A DNA stretch of 64,000 nt from Eubacterium sp. (GTDB lineage: Bacteria; Bacillota; Clostridia; Lachnospirales; Lachnospiraceae): NCBI GenBank assembly GCA_017433295.1, contig JAFRHL010000054.1, positions 1-64,000 on the forward strand, given 5' to 3'. Below are positions 32,681 to 41,441 of the stretch, piece after piece. Positions within the stretch are counted from its first letter, which is position 1; the number at the start of each line of letters is the position of its first letter. The position numbers and the translations under genes are program-made. The notes under the pieces were generated by a model. It was not told the origin of the DNA. It worked only from the letters and a program-made list of their open reading frames with translations, and ran no database searches.

Positions 32681-32911
32681 ATGAAAGATTTGGTAAAGGT
32701 TATTGCTGTGTCTCTGGTAGACCATCCTGAAGAGGTTGTGGTTACTGAGAAAGAAACAGATCGCTCGATCATTCTTGAGCTTCATGTCTCTCCGGATGAT
32801 ATGGGTAAGGTGATCGGCAAACAGGGACGTATTGCCAGAGCCATGCGTACCGTGGTGAAGGCTGCGGCTTCCAAAGAAGATAAGAAAGTGATCGTTGATA
32901 TCGCTCAGTAG
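32681..32911 (+). CDS. khpA: KH-domain RNA-binding protein KhpA
   Basis: A 76-residue single KH domain (formerly YlqC) with the GxxG loop in VIGKQGRIARAMRTVV. KhpA pairs with KhpB and affects cell elongation and sRNA/mRNA stability in Gram-positives. It sits between rpsP and rimM as usual; TGGAGG lies upstream. Confidence 0.95.
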   Translation: MKDLVKVIAVSLVDHPEEVVVTEKETDRSIILELHVSPDDMGKVIGKQGRIARAMRTVVKAAASKEDKKVIVDIAQ

Positions 32912-32916
32912 CTATT

Positions 32917-32955
32917 AAAAGACTGGTGCCCATGTCGTAAGGGCAGCGGTCTTTT
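32917..32955 (+). terminator. Hairpin with T-run between khpA and rimM
   Basis: AAAAGAC (32917-32923) and GTCTTTT (32949-32955) enclose an inner stem GTGCCC (32926-32931) with GGGCAGC (32941-32947). It looks like a partial terminator that would reduce rimM-trmD expression relative to rpsP-khpA. Confidence 0.65.
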
Positions 32956-32980
32956 CCCTTATCAGCAAGGAGTTGTTATT

Positions 32981-33490
32981 ATGGAAGATTTGCTTCAGGT
33001 GGGGGTCATTACGGGAACCCATGGATTAAAGGGTGAGGTAAAGGTTTTCCCCACCACAGATGATAAGAATCGTTTTCTGGATCTGACGGATGTTATTCTT
33101 GATACAGGCAGAGAGCAGCTTGATCTGAAGGTAGAATATGTAAAATTCTTCAAGAAGTTTGTGTTCGTCAAGTTTGAAGGCCTGGATGATATTAACCAGG
33201 TGGAGCAGTATAAACGCTGTCCCCTTCTGGTAACCAGAGAGAACGCAGTTCCTCTTGAAGAGGATGAGTATTTTGTGACAGATCTGGTGGGTCTTACTAT
33301 CATGGATGAAAGCGGGATCACCATCGGACGTCTTGAGAATGTGATCGAAACGGGTGCCAATGACGTCTATGAGGTCCTGACAGAGGAGGGGGCTCATATC
33401 CTTCTGCCTGCCATCAAGGACTGTATTCTCGATGTGGATATGGATGAGGGAATCATCCTGGTCCATATGATGAAAGGACTTACTGACTGA
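32981..33490 (+). CDS. rimM: 16S rRNA processing protein RimM
   Basis: The 169-residue protein has the N-terminal barrel (VGVITGTHGLKGEVKVFPTTD) and the PRC-type C-terminal domain (YFVTDLVGLTIMDESG, NDVYEVLTEEGAHILLPAI). RimM helps maturation of the 30S head near S19 and S13. AAGGAG precedes the start, and its stop shares a base with the trmD ATG (TGATG). Confidence 0.96.
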   Translation: MEDLLQVGVITGTHGLKGEVKVFPTTDDKNRFLDLTDVILDTGREQLDLKVEYVKFFKKFVFVKFEGLDDINQVEQYKRCPLLVTRENAVPLEEDEYFVTDLVGLTIMDESGITIGRLENVIETGANDVYEVLTEEGAHILLPAIKDCILDVDMDEGIILVHMMKGLTD

Positions 33491-34239
33491 TGAATTTTCA
33501 TGTTCTGACATTGTTTCCTGACATGATCCGGCAGGGACTGCATACCAGTGTGACAGGACGTGCCCTGGACCGGGGTCTGATCCATCTGAATACTGTCAAT
33601 ATCCGCGATTATTCCAAGGACAAGCATAAACACGTTGACGATACCCCCTACGGCGGCGGAGCCGGAATGGTAATGCAGCCTGAGCCCATCTGGCTTGCTT
33701 ACGAAGAACTTACCTGCGGCATGCAGGATAAACCCAGACTGATCTATGTCACCCCCCAGGGGAAAACATTTACCCAGTCCATGGCCGAAGAATTCGCAGC
33801 CTGCCGGGACCTGATATTTTTATGCGGGCATTATGAAGGAGTCGATGAGAGAATACTGGAAGAGATCGTTACGGATTATGTTTCCATCGGGGACTATGTC
33901 CTTACCGGGGGAGAGCTGCCCGCCATGGTTATGATCGATGCAGTATCAAGGCTGATACCTGGCGTTTTGAATAATCAGGAATCTGCGGAATTTGAATCTT
34001 TTCAGGACAACCTGCTGGAACACCCTCATTATACCAGACCGGTGGAATTCCATGGCAGGAAAGTACCGGATGTTCTTCTGTCCGGCCATCATGCCAATAT
34101 CGACCGGTGGAGAAGACAGCAGTCCCTGAAAAGAACCTTGGAGAGACGAAGGGACCTGCTGAATACTGCCCGGCTGACCCGGGAGGATTTAATGTACCTG
34201 GATTCTCTGGGTTGGAAAGAGCATAATAAAGACGAATAA
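33490..34239 (+). CDS. trmD: tRNA (guanine-37-N1)-methyltransferase TrmD
   Basis: A 249-residue SPOUT methyltransferase that methylates G37 of tRNAs reading CNN and prevents frameshifting. Key segments: NFHVLTLFPDM at the start, DDTPYGGGAGMVM, the knot region LCGHYEGVDER and IGDYVLTGGELPAMVMIDA, and GVLNNQESAEFES. It overlaps rimM by one base, so the two are coupled. Confidence 0.97.
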   Translation: MNFHVLTLFPDMIRQGLHTSVTGRALDRGLIHLNTVNIRDYSKDKHKHVDDTPYGGGAGMVMQPEPIWLAYEELTCGMQDKPRLIYVTPQGKTFTQSMAEEFAACRDLIFLCGHYEGVDERILEEIVTDYVSIGDYVLTGGELPAMVMIDAVSRLIPGVLNNQESAEFESFQDNLLEHPHYTRPVEFHGRKVPDVLLSGHHANIDRWRRQQSLKRTLERRRDLLNTARLTREDLMYLDSLGWKEHNKDE

Positions 34240-34298
34240 AGAAATAGTAAAAGTAATTTTAAAAACCATCAAAAACTTTTTTAGAAAGTTCTTGCCTA

Positions 34299-34328
34299 TT
34301 GACAATTTATATGTTATTATTTCATAGT
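34299..34328 (+). promoter_or_regulatory. rplS: Promoter and leader of rplS
   Basis: TTGACA (34299-34304) with CATAGT (34323-34328) 18 bases later. The 60-70 base leader (about 34335-34395) includes GTGGTCCGCTGTTACATAAGG and precedes GGAGGT. L19 messages in Firmicutes can carry an autoregulatory leader; I cannot establish that fold here. Confidence 0.5.
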
Positions 34329-34395
34329 TGTGAAAAAAAGGTGGTCCGCTGTTACATAAGGTATTAAGAACGCCGGAATATATAGGAGGTCACAC

Positions 34396-34743
34396 ATGAA
34401 GGATATTATTAAGAGCATTGAAGATGCGCAGCTTAAACCGGAGGTAACAAGCTTCCGCGTTGGAGATACCGTACGCGTTTCCGCAAAGGTTATCGAGGGT
34501 ACCCGTGAGAGGATCCAGGTATTTGAGGGTACTGTGATCAAGAGACAGAACGGTGGAGCGAAAGAGACTTTCACCGTAAGGAAGTTCTCCAATGGTATCG
34601 GCGTTGAGAAGACCTGGCCCTTACATTCCCCCATCGTTACAAAGATTGAAGTAACAAGAAGAGGTAAGGTAAGAAGGGCGAAGCTTTTCTATTTACGTGA
34701 TCGTGTAGGTAAGAAGGCTAAGGTTAAGGAATTAGTTAAATAG
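34396..34743 (+). CDS. rplS: 50S ribosomal protein L19
   Basis: The 115-residue protein shows [53 protein letters not shown] and the basic [26 protein letters not shown]19 sits at the 30S-50S interface. A perfect AGGAGGT is 7 bases upstream. It has its own promoter and terminator, and is therefore uncoupled from trmD. Confidence 0.98.
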   Translation: MKDIIKSIEDAQLKPEVTSFRVGDTVRVSAKVIEGTRERIQVFEGTVIKRQNGGAKETFTVRKFSNGIGVEKTWPLHSPIVTKIEVTRRGKVRRAKLFYLRDRVGKKAKVKELVK

Positions 34744-34756
34744 TATCTATAAGACT

Positions 34757-34786
34757 GGGGCGAGTATTTATACTTGCCCTGTTTTT
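34757..34786 (+). terminator. Terminator of rplS
   Basis: GGGGCGAGTA (34757-34766) pairs with TACTTGCCCT (34771-34780) with two G-U pairs around TTTA, then GTTTTT. Confidence 0.85.
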
Positions 34787-34831
34787 CAATCTCAGGAGTG
34801 AGTATGTATTCACGTCTGAGATAGAATTGAA

Positions 34832-34852
34832 ATCGCCGGGGCGATTTCGATT
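34832..34852 (+). repeat. Palindromic leader motif, copy 2
   Basis: ATCGCCGGGGCGATTTCGATT, differing at one base from 28295-28315 and ending 17 bases before the lepB start. A hairpin CTCAG (34791-34795) with CTGAG (34816-34820) lies just upstream, as a hairpin also does at copy 1. Confidence 0.6.
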
Positions 34853-34869
34853 CCATCCGGTGTATAAAG

Positions 34870-35412
34870 ATGAACAACAAGAATTATCGATATGTAGAGC
34901 GGCGGAAGAGGATGATCAGCAGGATCAGCATCTGGGCAGGAGAGATTCTGGGTGTGATGTTTCTGGCCTGGTGTGTTGTCACTTTCTGCCTTCAGACAGT
35001 TACAGTACATGGAGAGTCCATGATGCCCTCCTATGGCGATGGAGACATGGTCCTCATTAATAAGCTGGAGTACAGGCTGCATGAGCCGAAAAGGCTTGAT
35101 CCGGTGGCCCTGGAGTTGGAGAACGGAACCAGCACTCATTACACCGTCAAACGAGTGATAGCCTGTCCCGGGGAGACCCTGCAGATACTGGACGGTGAGG
35201 TTTATATAAACGGAGAAAAAACTGACTGTGGTTTTAAAGAAAAGATACTGTCTGCAGGCCTGGCTTCTTATGAGATTAAGCTCTCAGAGAACGAATACTT
35301 TGTTATGGGAGATAATTGTAATAACAGTGAAGATTCCCGGGTCGCTAATATCGGCAACATAGACCGGTCCCGGTTCCTGGGAAAGGTGACCGCCACCGTC
35401 AAAAGAAAATAA
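34870..35412 (+). CDS. lepB: Type I signal peptidase (first of two)
   Basis: A 180-residue membrane-bound protease that removes signal peptides. One N-terminal membrane helix (about 22-42), nucleophile Ser in HGESMMPSYGDGD, general base Lys in YTVKRVIACPGE and the GDNCNNSEDSR box are all seen. The ribosome site is weak (GGTG near 34860). A second signal peptidase is encoded at 36307, with rbgA between them. Confidence 0.93.
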   Translation: MNNKNYRYVERRKRMISRISIWAGEILGVMFLAWCVVTFCLQTVTVHGESMMPSYGDGDMVLINKLEYRLHEPKRLDPVALELENGTSTHYTVKRVIACPGETLQILDGEVYINGEKTDCGFKEKILSAGLASYEIKLSENEYFVMGDNCNNSEDSRVANIGNIDRSRFLGKVTATVKRK

Positions 35413-35436
35413 CTACCATAAGAAATGGAGGATCCT

Positions 35437-36291
35437 ATGCATTTTCAGTGGTATCCCGGTCATATGACTAAGGCCAGGAGAATGATGCAGGAAAATATAA
35501 AACTGATCGACCTGGTAATTGAACTGGTAGATTCCAGAATACCTCTAAGCAGCAAGAATCCCGATATTGACCAGCTGGCAGCAAACAAGTCCCGTATGAT
35601 CATACTTAATAAAGCGGATATGGCTGATCCGTCTGTTACTGCACTCTGGGAAAAGTATTACCAGGATAAAGGCTTCTTTGTTGCCAGGGTTAATTCCCGG
35701 CAGGGAACTGGTATGAAGGAAGTAAGGAAGCTGATCGATAAAGCCTGTCAGGAGAAGAAGGACAGAGACCGGAAAAGAGGTATACTTAACCGGCCTGTCC
35801 GGGCCATGGTGGCAGGGATCCCCAATGTGGGAAAATCCACCTTTATTAACTCCTTTGCAGGCAAAGCAGTGACAAAAACCGGTAATAAACCAGGTGTTAC
35901 AAAGGGAAAACAATGGATCAAGATCAACAAAGGGGTGGAGCTTCTGGATACCCCGGGCCTTCTCTGGCCCAGGTTTGAGGATCAGACGGTGGGGCTCAGG
36001 CTGGCTTTCATAGGGTCTATTAAGGATGAGCTTCTGAATAATTCAGAGATTGCTCTTGAATTGATTCGTTTTCTGGCTTCTTCATATCCAGGCACCCTGT
36101 CCGGCCGTTATGGGATAGAAGAGACAGCAGACCCTCCGGAGGTACTTGAAGGTATCGCCGGGGCAAGAGGCTGCCTGATGAAGGGAAATGAACTGGATAC
36201 AGGGAAGGCGGCAACGCTTATCCTGGATGAATTTCGCTCTATGCGGCTGGGATGTATTTCCCTGGAAAAACCGGAAGATAACTTACATTAA
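35437..36291 (+). CDS. rbgA: Ribosome biogenesis GTPase RbgA (YlqF)
   Basis: The 284-residue circularly permuted GTPase is needed for late 50S assembly. The G motifs are in permuted order: NKAD (G4) before GIPNVGKSTFIN (G1) and DTPG (G3), with the N-terminal WYPGHMTKARR typical of the family. ATG 35437, with GGAGGATCCT upstream, is preferred over the ATG at 35425. It sits in the conserved rplS-lepB-rbgA-rnhB neighbourhood. Confidence 0.95.
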   Translation: MHFQWYPGHMTKARRMMQENIKLIDLVIELVDSRIPLSSKNPDIDQLAANKSRMIILNKADMADPSVTALWEKYYQDKGFFVARVNSRQGTGMKEVRKLIDKACQEKKDRDRKRGILNRPVRAMVAGIPNVGKSTFINSFAGKAVTKTGNKPGVTKGKQWIKINKGVELLDTPGLLWPRFEDQTVGLRLAFIGSIKDELLNNSEIALELIRFLASSYPGTLSGRYGIEETADPPEVLEGIAGARGCLMKGNELDTGKAATLILDEFRSMRLGCISLEKPEDNLH

Positions 36292-36306
36292 CAGGAGGGT
36301 GCTTGA

Positions 36307-36942
36307 ATGTCTGAAACAAGTGTAAAAAAGAAAAAAGCCCGGGAAACTGAAGAAAAAAAGAAAAGCTTTATGAAAGAATTGTTTGGAGACATCATATATA
36401 TTGCTGTCATATGCCTTATAGTCTATCTGATCCTTCATTTTGTGGGTCAGAGAACCCAGGTCAATGGAGACTCCATGGATAATACTTTGGCCAACGGACA
36501 AAGTCTTATCATGGATAAGATTTCTTATCGCTTCCATGACCCGGAACGGTTTGATATCGTGATCTTCCCGGGACCCGAGGAGGAAATCGAAACCCCGGGA
36601 CTTGTTGACACTCTGCTTGGAAGGACCAGCAGAAGACCTTATTATATTAAGAGAGTGATCGGCATGCCCGGAGAAACGGTCCAGATTAAAGACGGTAAGG
36701 TATATATTAATGACAAAGAGCTTACAGAGGATGTATACGGTATCACAGACTATATTGATGAGCCGGGCATGGCGGAAGAACCCCTGACCCTGGAGGAAGA
36801 CCAGTATTTCTGCCTGGGAGACAACAGGCCTGTCAGCTACGACAGCAGATACGAACCGGTGGGACCGGTCAAACGAAAGGATATCGTGGGAAAAGTATGG
36901 ATCAGGATATGGCCCTTGTCCCTTTTCGGTAAGGTGAAATGA
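36307..36942 (+). CDS. lepB: Type I signal peptidase (second of two)
   Basis: A 211-residue paralogue of the signal peptidase at 34870. A charged N-terminus, one membrane helix (about 29-48), Ser in NGDSMDNTLANGQ, Lys in YYIKRVIGMPGE, and GDNRPVSYDSRY are present, so it should be active. It differs from the first by a longer catalytic insert and the more canonical GDN-S-DSR box. CAGGAGGG is upstream. It is 15 bp from rbgA and one base before rnhB. Confidence 0.94.
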   Translation: MSETSVKKKKARETEEKKKSFMKELFGDIIYIAVICLIVYLILHFVGQRTQVNGDSMDNTLANGQSLIMDKISYRFHDPERFDIVIFPGPEEEIETPGLVDTLLGRTSRRPYYIKRVIGMPGETVQIKDGKVYINDKELTEDVYGITDYIDEPGMAEEPLTLEEDQYFCLGDNRPVSYDSRYEPVGPVKRKDIVGKVWIRIWPLSLFGKVK

Positions 36943-36943
36943 C

Positions 36944-37723
36944 ATGATCGGATCGTCAGATAAAAAACCCATTGCCCGGATAAGAGAAGAGCTTAATGCC
37001 CTGCCGGCCGATCAGATCGAAGCCGGCATCAAACCCTATCTTTCGGACAGCAGAGCAGGTGTACAGAAGCTGATCAGCTCGGCCCGGGCCAGACTGGATA
37101 AATACCGTCAGGAACTGTTAAGGATTGAAAAGCTGTGCACATATGAAAAGGAATACAGCCAATATACATTTATCTGCGGAATAGATGAGGTGGGACGGGG
37201 TCCCCTGGCAGGCCCGGTGGTGGCCGGGGCAGTTATACTCCCTAAGGACTGCCGCATCCTTTATATTAATGATTCCAAGAAGCTCTCTGCCTCAAAGAGA
37301 GAGGAGCTTTATGATGTGATCCGGGAGCAGGCTCTTGCTTATGGGATCGGTATGGTCCCTCAGGATGTGATCGATGAGATCAATATATTAAACGCCACCT
37401 ATGAGGCCATGAGGAGGGCCATTGGCAGTCTTAAGCAGGCTCCTGACCTGCTGCTTAACGACGCCGTTACCATTCCCGGAGTGGATATCCCCCAGGTGCC
37501 CATAATAAAGGGCGATGCAAAAAGCATTTCCATCGGTGCCGCCAGTATTCTGGCTAAGGTGTTCCGGGACCGGATGATGGTGGAATACGACAGCATTTAT
37601 CCGGGCTATGGCTTCGTCTCCAATAAAGGCTATGGATCAAAGGATCATGTGGAGGCCATCAAACGGCTCGGACCATGTCCCATCCACAGGAGAAGCTTTA
37701 TTAAAAATATAGTTGACTTATAA
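36944..37723 (+). CDS. rnhB: Ribonuclease HII
   Basis: The 259-residue protein has an N-terminal helical extension (about 1-68) found in many firmicute RNases HII, then the catalytic domain: CGIDEVGRGPLAGPVV (Asp-Glu), NDSKKLSASKREELYD, LLNDAVTIPG, and GDAKSISIGAASILAKVFRD. It removes single ribonucleotides and RNA primers from DNA hybrids. It starts one base after lepB. Confidence 0.96.
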   Translation: MIGSSDKKPIARIREELNALPADQIEAGIKPYLSDSRAGVQKLISSARARLDKYRQELLRIEKLCTYEKEYSQYTFICGIDEVGRGPLAGPVVAGAVILPKDCRILYINDSKKLSASKREELYDVIREQALAYGIGMVPQDVIDEINILNATYEAMRRAIGSLKQAPDLLLNDAVTIPGVDIPQVPIIKGDAKSISIGAASILAKVFRDRMMVEYDSIYPGYGFVSNKGYGSKDHVEAIKRLGPCPIHRRSFIKNIVDL

Positions 37724-37735
37724 AAGGAGATCAGT

Positions 37736-38104
37736 ATGGATCAGAGGAAGCTTCTGGGGACAGCAGGAGAGGATGCTGCTGCCGCTTTTCTTACCCGAAG
37801 AGGAGTCCATATACTGATGAGAAACTATCGGTGCCGCGGGGGCGAGATCGATATTATAGCCAGAGAGAACGGTACATATCTGGTCATTGAGGTGAAAAGC
37901 CGCGCCGGGCAGATGGGAGGATTTCCCTCAGAGGCGGTGGATTACCGGAAACAGATTAAGATATGCAGGACCTTTGATTACTTCAGGATGAAATATCAGC
38001 TGCCTGAGGAGACTCCGGTGAGGTTTGATGTGATAGAAGTAGATCAGGAGTTCAATTGCAGGTGGATCCGGAATGCGTTTGAATACCATATGGTACAGGG
38101 ATAA
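37736..38104 (+). CDS. yraN: UPF0102 family nuclease-fold protein YraN
   Basis: A 122-residue protein with the Holliday-junction-resolvase-like core: GTAGEDAAAAFLTRRG, NYRCRGGEIDIIA and LVIEVKSR (putative Glu-Asp-Glu-Lys active site). Its substrate is not established. AAGGAGAT lies upstream and it follows rnhB as in many Firmicutes. Confidence 0.93.
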   Translation: MDQRKLLGTAGEDAAAAFLTRRGVHILMRNYRCRGGEIDIIARENGTYLVIEVKSRAGQMGGFPSEAVDYRKQIKICRTFDYFRMKYQLPEETPVRFDVIEVDQEFNCRWIRNAFEYHMVQG

Positions 38105-38112
38105 AGGAAGCC

Positions 38113-39435
38113 ATGAAGAAACATATACACAGGGTGGCTTGGGTGGAAGCCGGCAGTATTGCCGCTGAATGCGGACTTGAACCGGGGGATGCCATAGTGG
38201 CCGTCAATGGTCATACCATCGAAGATATATTTGATTATCAGTATTATATAGAAGAAGAATTCCTTGAGGTCCAGGTACTTACAAAGGATGGAGAGGAATG
38301 CCTTCTGGAGATTGAAAAAGAAGAAGAGGAAGATCTGGGTATCGTTTTCGAATCCTCTCTCATGGATGAGTATCGCTCCTGCAGTAATAAATGCATTTTC
38401 TGTTTTATAGACCAGATGCCTCCCGGCATGAGGGAGACACTGTATTTCAAGGATGACGATTCCCGCCTGTCCTTTCTTCAGGGCAACTACATTACCCTTA
38501 CCAATATGTCCATGGAGGATATAGACCGTATTATCCGTTATCATCTTGCACCCATCAATATTTCCGTCCACACCACCGATCCCGGGCTCCGCTGCCGGAT
38601 GCTTCACAACCGGTTTGCGGGGGACGTTCTTGATAAGATCCGAAGATTTTATGATGCCGGGATCCCCATGAACAGCCAGGTGGTCCTATGTAAAGGGATA
38701 AACGACGGAAAAGAGCTGGACAGGACCATAAAAGATTTAGGGGACCTGCTTCCATATATGGAAAGTCTTTCAGTGGTGCCCGTGGGACTAACCCGCTTCA
38801 GAGAAGGCCTTGCTCCCCTGGAAGCATTTACAAAGGAAGACGCGAAAAGGGTTCTGTCCCAGATACAGGGCTGGCAGGAGTATTTCAGGAAGGAGTACGG
38901 GACCTCCTTTGTCCACGCCAGCGATGAATGGTTTATTCTTGCCGGCCGGGATTTTCCGCCGGAGGATTATTACGAGGGATATGGCCAGCTGGAAAATGGT
39001 GTCGGCATGATGCGCCTGCTGATTTCAGAAGTAAGGCAGCAGCTGTCCGGGCTAACCGGCGACCATAGAACCGGAAGGGCTTCCATCGCCACCGGAAAGC
39101 TGGCTTTTCCCACCATTATGGAGCTGACCGGGGAGATTCGGGAGAAATTTCCCGGTATTGTTGTAGAGGTTTACTGTATTGAGAACCATTTTTTCGGGGA
39201 AAGGATCACAGTAACCGGCCTGCTGACCGGACAGGATATCATAAACCAGCTTATGGACCGGGATCTGGGGGACGTTCTCCTGCTCCCCTCCAATGTCTTA
39301 AAGGCCGATGAACCGGTTTTTCTGGATGATGTCACTCTGGAGGAAATGCAGCAGGCTTTACAAGCGCCCATAAATATTATACAATCAGAAGGAGCGGACC
39401 TGGTGAATAAGATCATCTCGGCCGGGACCGTTTAA
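38113..39435 (+). CDS. DUF512/PDZ protein with radical-SAM-like cysteine motif
   Basis: A 440-residue protein common in Clostridia upstream of der. The N-terminal PDZ-like segment (VEAGSIAAECGLEPGDAIVAVNGH) is followed by CSNKCIFCFIDQMPPGMR, whose C-x3-C-x2-C spacing matches radical-SAM iron-sulfur ligands, a barrel with YITLTNM, HLAPINISVHTTDP, VVLCKGINDG, and the DUF512 C-terminal domain (SLSVVPVGLTRFREGLAPLE, FVHASDEWFILAG). The reaction is unknown. It is 8 bp after yraN and 15 bp before der. Confidence 0.88.
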   Translation: MKKHIHRVAWVEAGSIAAECGLEPGDAIVAVNGHTIEDIFDYQYYIEEEFLEVQVLTKDGEECLLEIEKEEEEDLGIVFESSLMDEYRSCSNKCIFCFIDQMPPGMRETLYFKDDDSRLSFLQGNYITLTNMSMEDIDRIIRYHLAPINISVHTTDPGLRCRMLHNRFAGDVLDKIRRFYDAGIPMNSQVVLCKGINDGKELDRTIKDLGDLLPYMESLSVVPVGLTRFREGLAPLEAFTKEDAKRVLSQIQGWQEYFRKEYGTSFVHASDEWFILAGRDFPPEDYYEGYGQLENGVGMMRLLISEVRQQLSGLTGDHRTGRASIATGKLAFPTIMELTGEIREKFPGIVVEVYCIENHFFGERITVTGLLTGQDIINQLMDRDLGDVLLLPSNVLKADEPVFLDDVTLEEMQQALQAPINIIQSEGADLVNKIISAGTV

Positions 39436-39450
39436 GATAGGGAGGAAAAC

Positions 39451-40773
39451 ATGAGCAGACCAGTTGTTGCAGTTGTGGGACGGCCCAATGTCGGCAAGTC
39501 CACCTTATTTAACGCATTGGCCGGCAGCAGGATATCCATTGTGGAGGATACTCCGGGAGTGACCAGAGACCGGATCTATGCGGATGTGACCTGGCTTAAT
39601 TACCAGTTTACCCTGGTGGATACAGGGGGCATCGAGCCGGACAGCGATGACCTTATTTTATCGAGAATGAGAGAGCAGGCCGAAACCGCCATCTATACAG
39701 CGGATGTCATCCTTTTTCTGACGGATGTAAGACAGGGCCTTGTGGACGCTGACTTTAAGGTTGCAGATATGCTGCGCCGGTCAGGCCGACCCGTGCTCCT
39801 CGTGGTCAATAAGGTAGACAGCTTTGACAAATTCATGCCGGATGTCTATGAGTTTTATAATCTGGGGCTGGGAGACCCCATACCTGTTTCTGCCTCGGGC
39901 AGGCTGGGTATAGGAGATATGCTGGACCAGGTGGTAAAACGTTTTGATCCGGCAGACCTTGTGGAGACCGTCGATGACCGCCCCAAGATCGCTGTCATCG
40001 GCAAGCCCAATGCAGGAAAATCGTCGATAATCAATAAGCTTCTCGGTGAAGAAAGAGTCATTGTTTCTCCTGTAGCCGGAACCACCCGTGACGCCATTGA
40101 CACAACAGTGACCCGCAACGGCCGGGAGTATGTTCTTATTGATACAGCGGGCTTGAGAAGAAAGAGTAAGGTAAAGGAGGAGCTGGAGAGATTCAGCATT
40201 ATCCGTACAGTGACCGCCGTGGAACGCTGTGATGTGGCTGTGCTGATCGTGGATGCCACCGAAGGCATCACCGAGCAGGACGCCAAGATTGCCGGCATCG
40301 CCCATGAAAGGGGCAAGGGAATGATCATTGCGGTCAATAAATGGGACCTGATCGAGAAGAATAATAAGACGGTTTCCGAGTTTACCGCAAAGATCAGGGA
40401 AAAGTTATCCTATATGCCCTACGCGGAACTGATCTTTCTCTCGGCCAAAACCGGCCAGAGACTGCCCAGGCTTTTTGATACCATAGACGCGGTGATAGAG
40501 AACTGCGCTTTAAGAGTCCAGACCGGCGTTCTCAACGAGATCCTTACAGAATCCATGGCCATGAAGCAGCCGCCTTCTGACAAGGGTAAGAGACTCCGCA
40601 TCTATTATATCACCCAGGTTTCCGTAAAACCTCCTACATTTGTGATGTTTGTTAACGACAAGAAACTGACGCATTTTTCATACACCAGGTACCTGGAGAA
40701 CCAGATACGTACCACTTTTGGTTTCAGGGGAACACCTATCCGGTTTATCTACCGGGAAAGAAAGGAGAAATGA
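39451..40773 (+). CDS. der: Ribosome assembly GTPase Der (EngA)
   Basis: The 440-residue protein has two GTPase domains in tandem (GRPNVGKSTLFN, DTPGVTRD, NKVD, then GKPNAGKSSIIN, VAGTTRDAID, NKWD) and a C-terminal KH-like domain (RIYYITQVSVKPPTFVMFVN). Der is essential for 50S maturation. GGGAGG precedes the start, and its stop overlaps plsY. Confidence 0.97.
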   Translation: MSRPVVAVVGRPNVGKSTLFNALAGSRISIVEDTPGVTRDRIYADVTWLNYQFTLVDTGGIEPDSDDLILSRMREQAETAIYTADVILFLTDVRQGLVDADFKVADMLRRSGRPVLLVVNKVDSFDKFMPDVYEFYNLGLGDPIPVSASGRLGIGDMLDQVVKRFDPADLVETVDDRPKIAVIGKPNAGKSSIINKLLGEERVIVSPVAGTTRDAIDTTVTRNGREYVLIDTAGLRRKSKVKEELERFSIIRTVTAVERCDVAVLIVDATEGITEQDAKIAGIAHERGKGMIIAVNKWDLIEKNNKTVSEFTAKIREKLSYMPYAELIFLSAKTGQRLPRLFDTIDAVIENCALRVQTGVLNEILTESMAMKQPPSDKGKRLRIYYITQVSVKPPTFVMFVNDKKLTHFSYTRYLENQIRTTFGFRGTPIRFIYRERKEK

Positions 40774-41432
40774 TGGTTATTACTGTATTGATACTGATTG
40801 TAGTCGGATATTTTTGCGGTTGCTTAAGCAGTGGTTATCTTGTAGGGAAGTCCCAGGGGATCGACATTCGTGATTACGGAAGCGGCAATGCGGGCGCCAC
40901 CAATGTCCTGAGGGTCCTTGGCAAGCAGAAAGCCTTTATCACTTTCCTGGGAGACGGACTCAAAGGTATGGTCCCGGTGGCACTCATGAAATATATCATC
41001 GGACCCCGGATGGGCCTTCCGGTCGAAACCACCCAGCTGTTGAGTCTGATCCTCGGACTTGCCGTGGTAATGGGTCACGATTATCCCTTCCATATGGGCT
41101 TTAAGGGAGGAAAGGGTATTGCCACGACGGCAGCCATCATGATGGCCTTTGACTGGCGACTGGGCGTGATTTCTTTTATCATTTTTGCAGTGACAGTATC
41201 TCTGACAAGATATGTATCCCTGGGATCCTGTCTTCTTTCTGCAGGTCTTGTTATTGAGATGGCTGTTTTTTATCCCGGCAGATGGGACCTGATTGGCATT
41301 ACGGCCCTTTATGCATTCTTCGCCATCTACCGCCACAGGGCAAATATCGGACGCCTGCTCTCCGGAACAGAGAGCAAGCTGGGCCAGAAGGTGGAAGTGA
41401 AAAAACCGGAAGAAGAGGAGAAAAACCAGTAA
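40773..41432 (+). CDS. plsY: Glycerol-3-phosphate acyltransferase PlsY
   Basis: A 219-residue, multi-pass membrane enzyme that transfers acyl from acyl-phosphate to glycerol-3-phosphate. It shows all three family motifs: SSGYLVGKSQGIDIRDYGSGNAGATN, GHDYPFHMGFKGGKGIATT, and the later IGLTALY-like FAIYRHRANIGRLLSGTE. Two adjacent ATG codons overlap the der stop; 40773 gives the better distance from AGGAG. The der-plsY order is standard in Clostridia. Confidence 0.96.
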   Translation: MVITVLILIVVGYFCGCLSSGYLVGKSQGIDIRDYGSGNAGATNVLRVLGKQKAFITFLGDGLKGMVPVALMKYIIGPRMGLPVETTQLLSLILGLAVVMGHDYPFHMGFKGGKGIATTAAIMMAFDWRLGVISFIIFAVTVSLTRYVSLGSCLLSAGLVIEMAVFYPGRWDLIGITALYAFFAIYRHRANIGRLLSGTESKLGQKVEVKKPEEEEKNQ

Positions 41433-41441
41433 AACAACATA

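Noticed and set aside
34335..34395. Firm call of an L19 leader RNA
   Set aside because: A leader exists, but I cannot verify the known secondary structure by eye, so it is only mentioned with the promoter.
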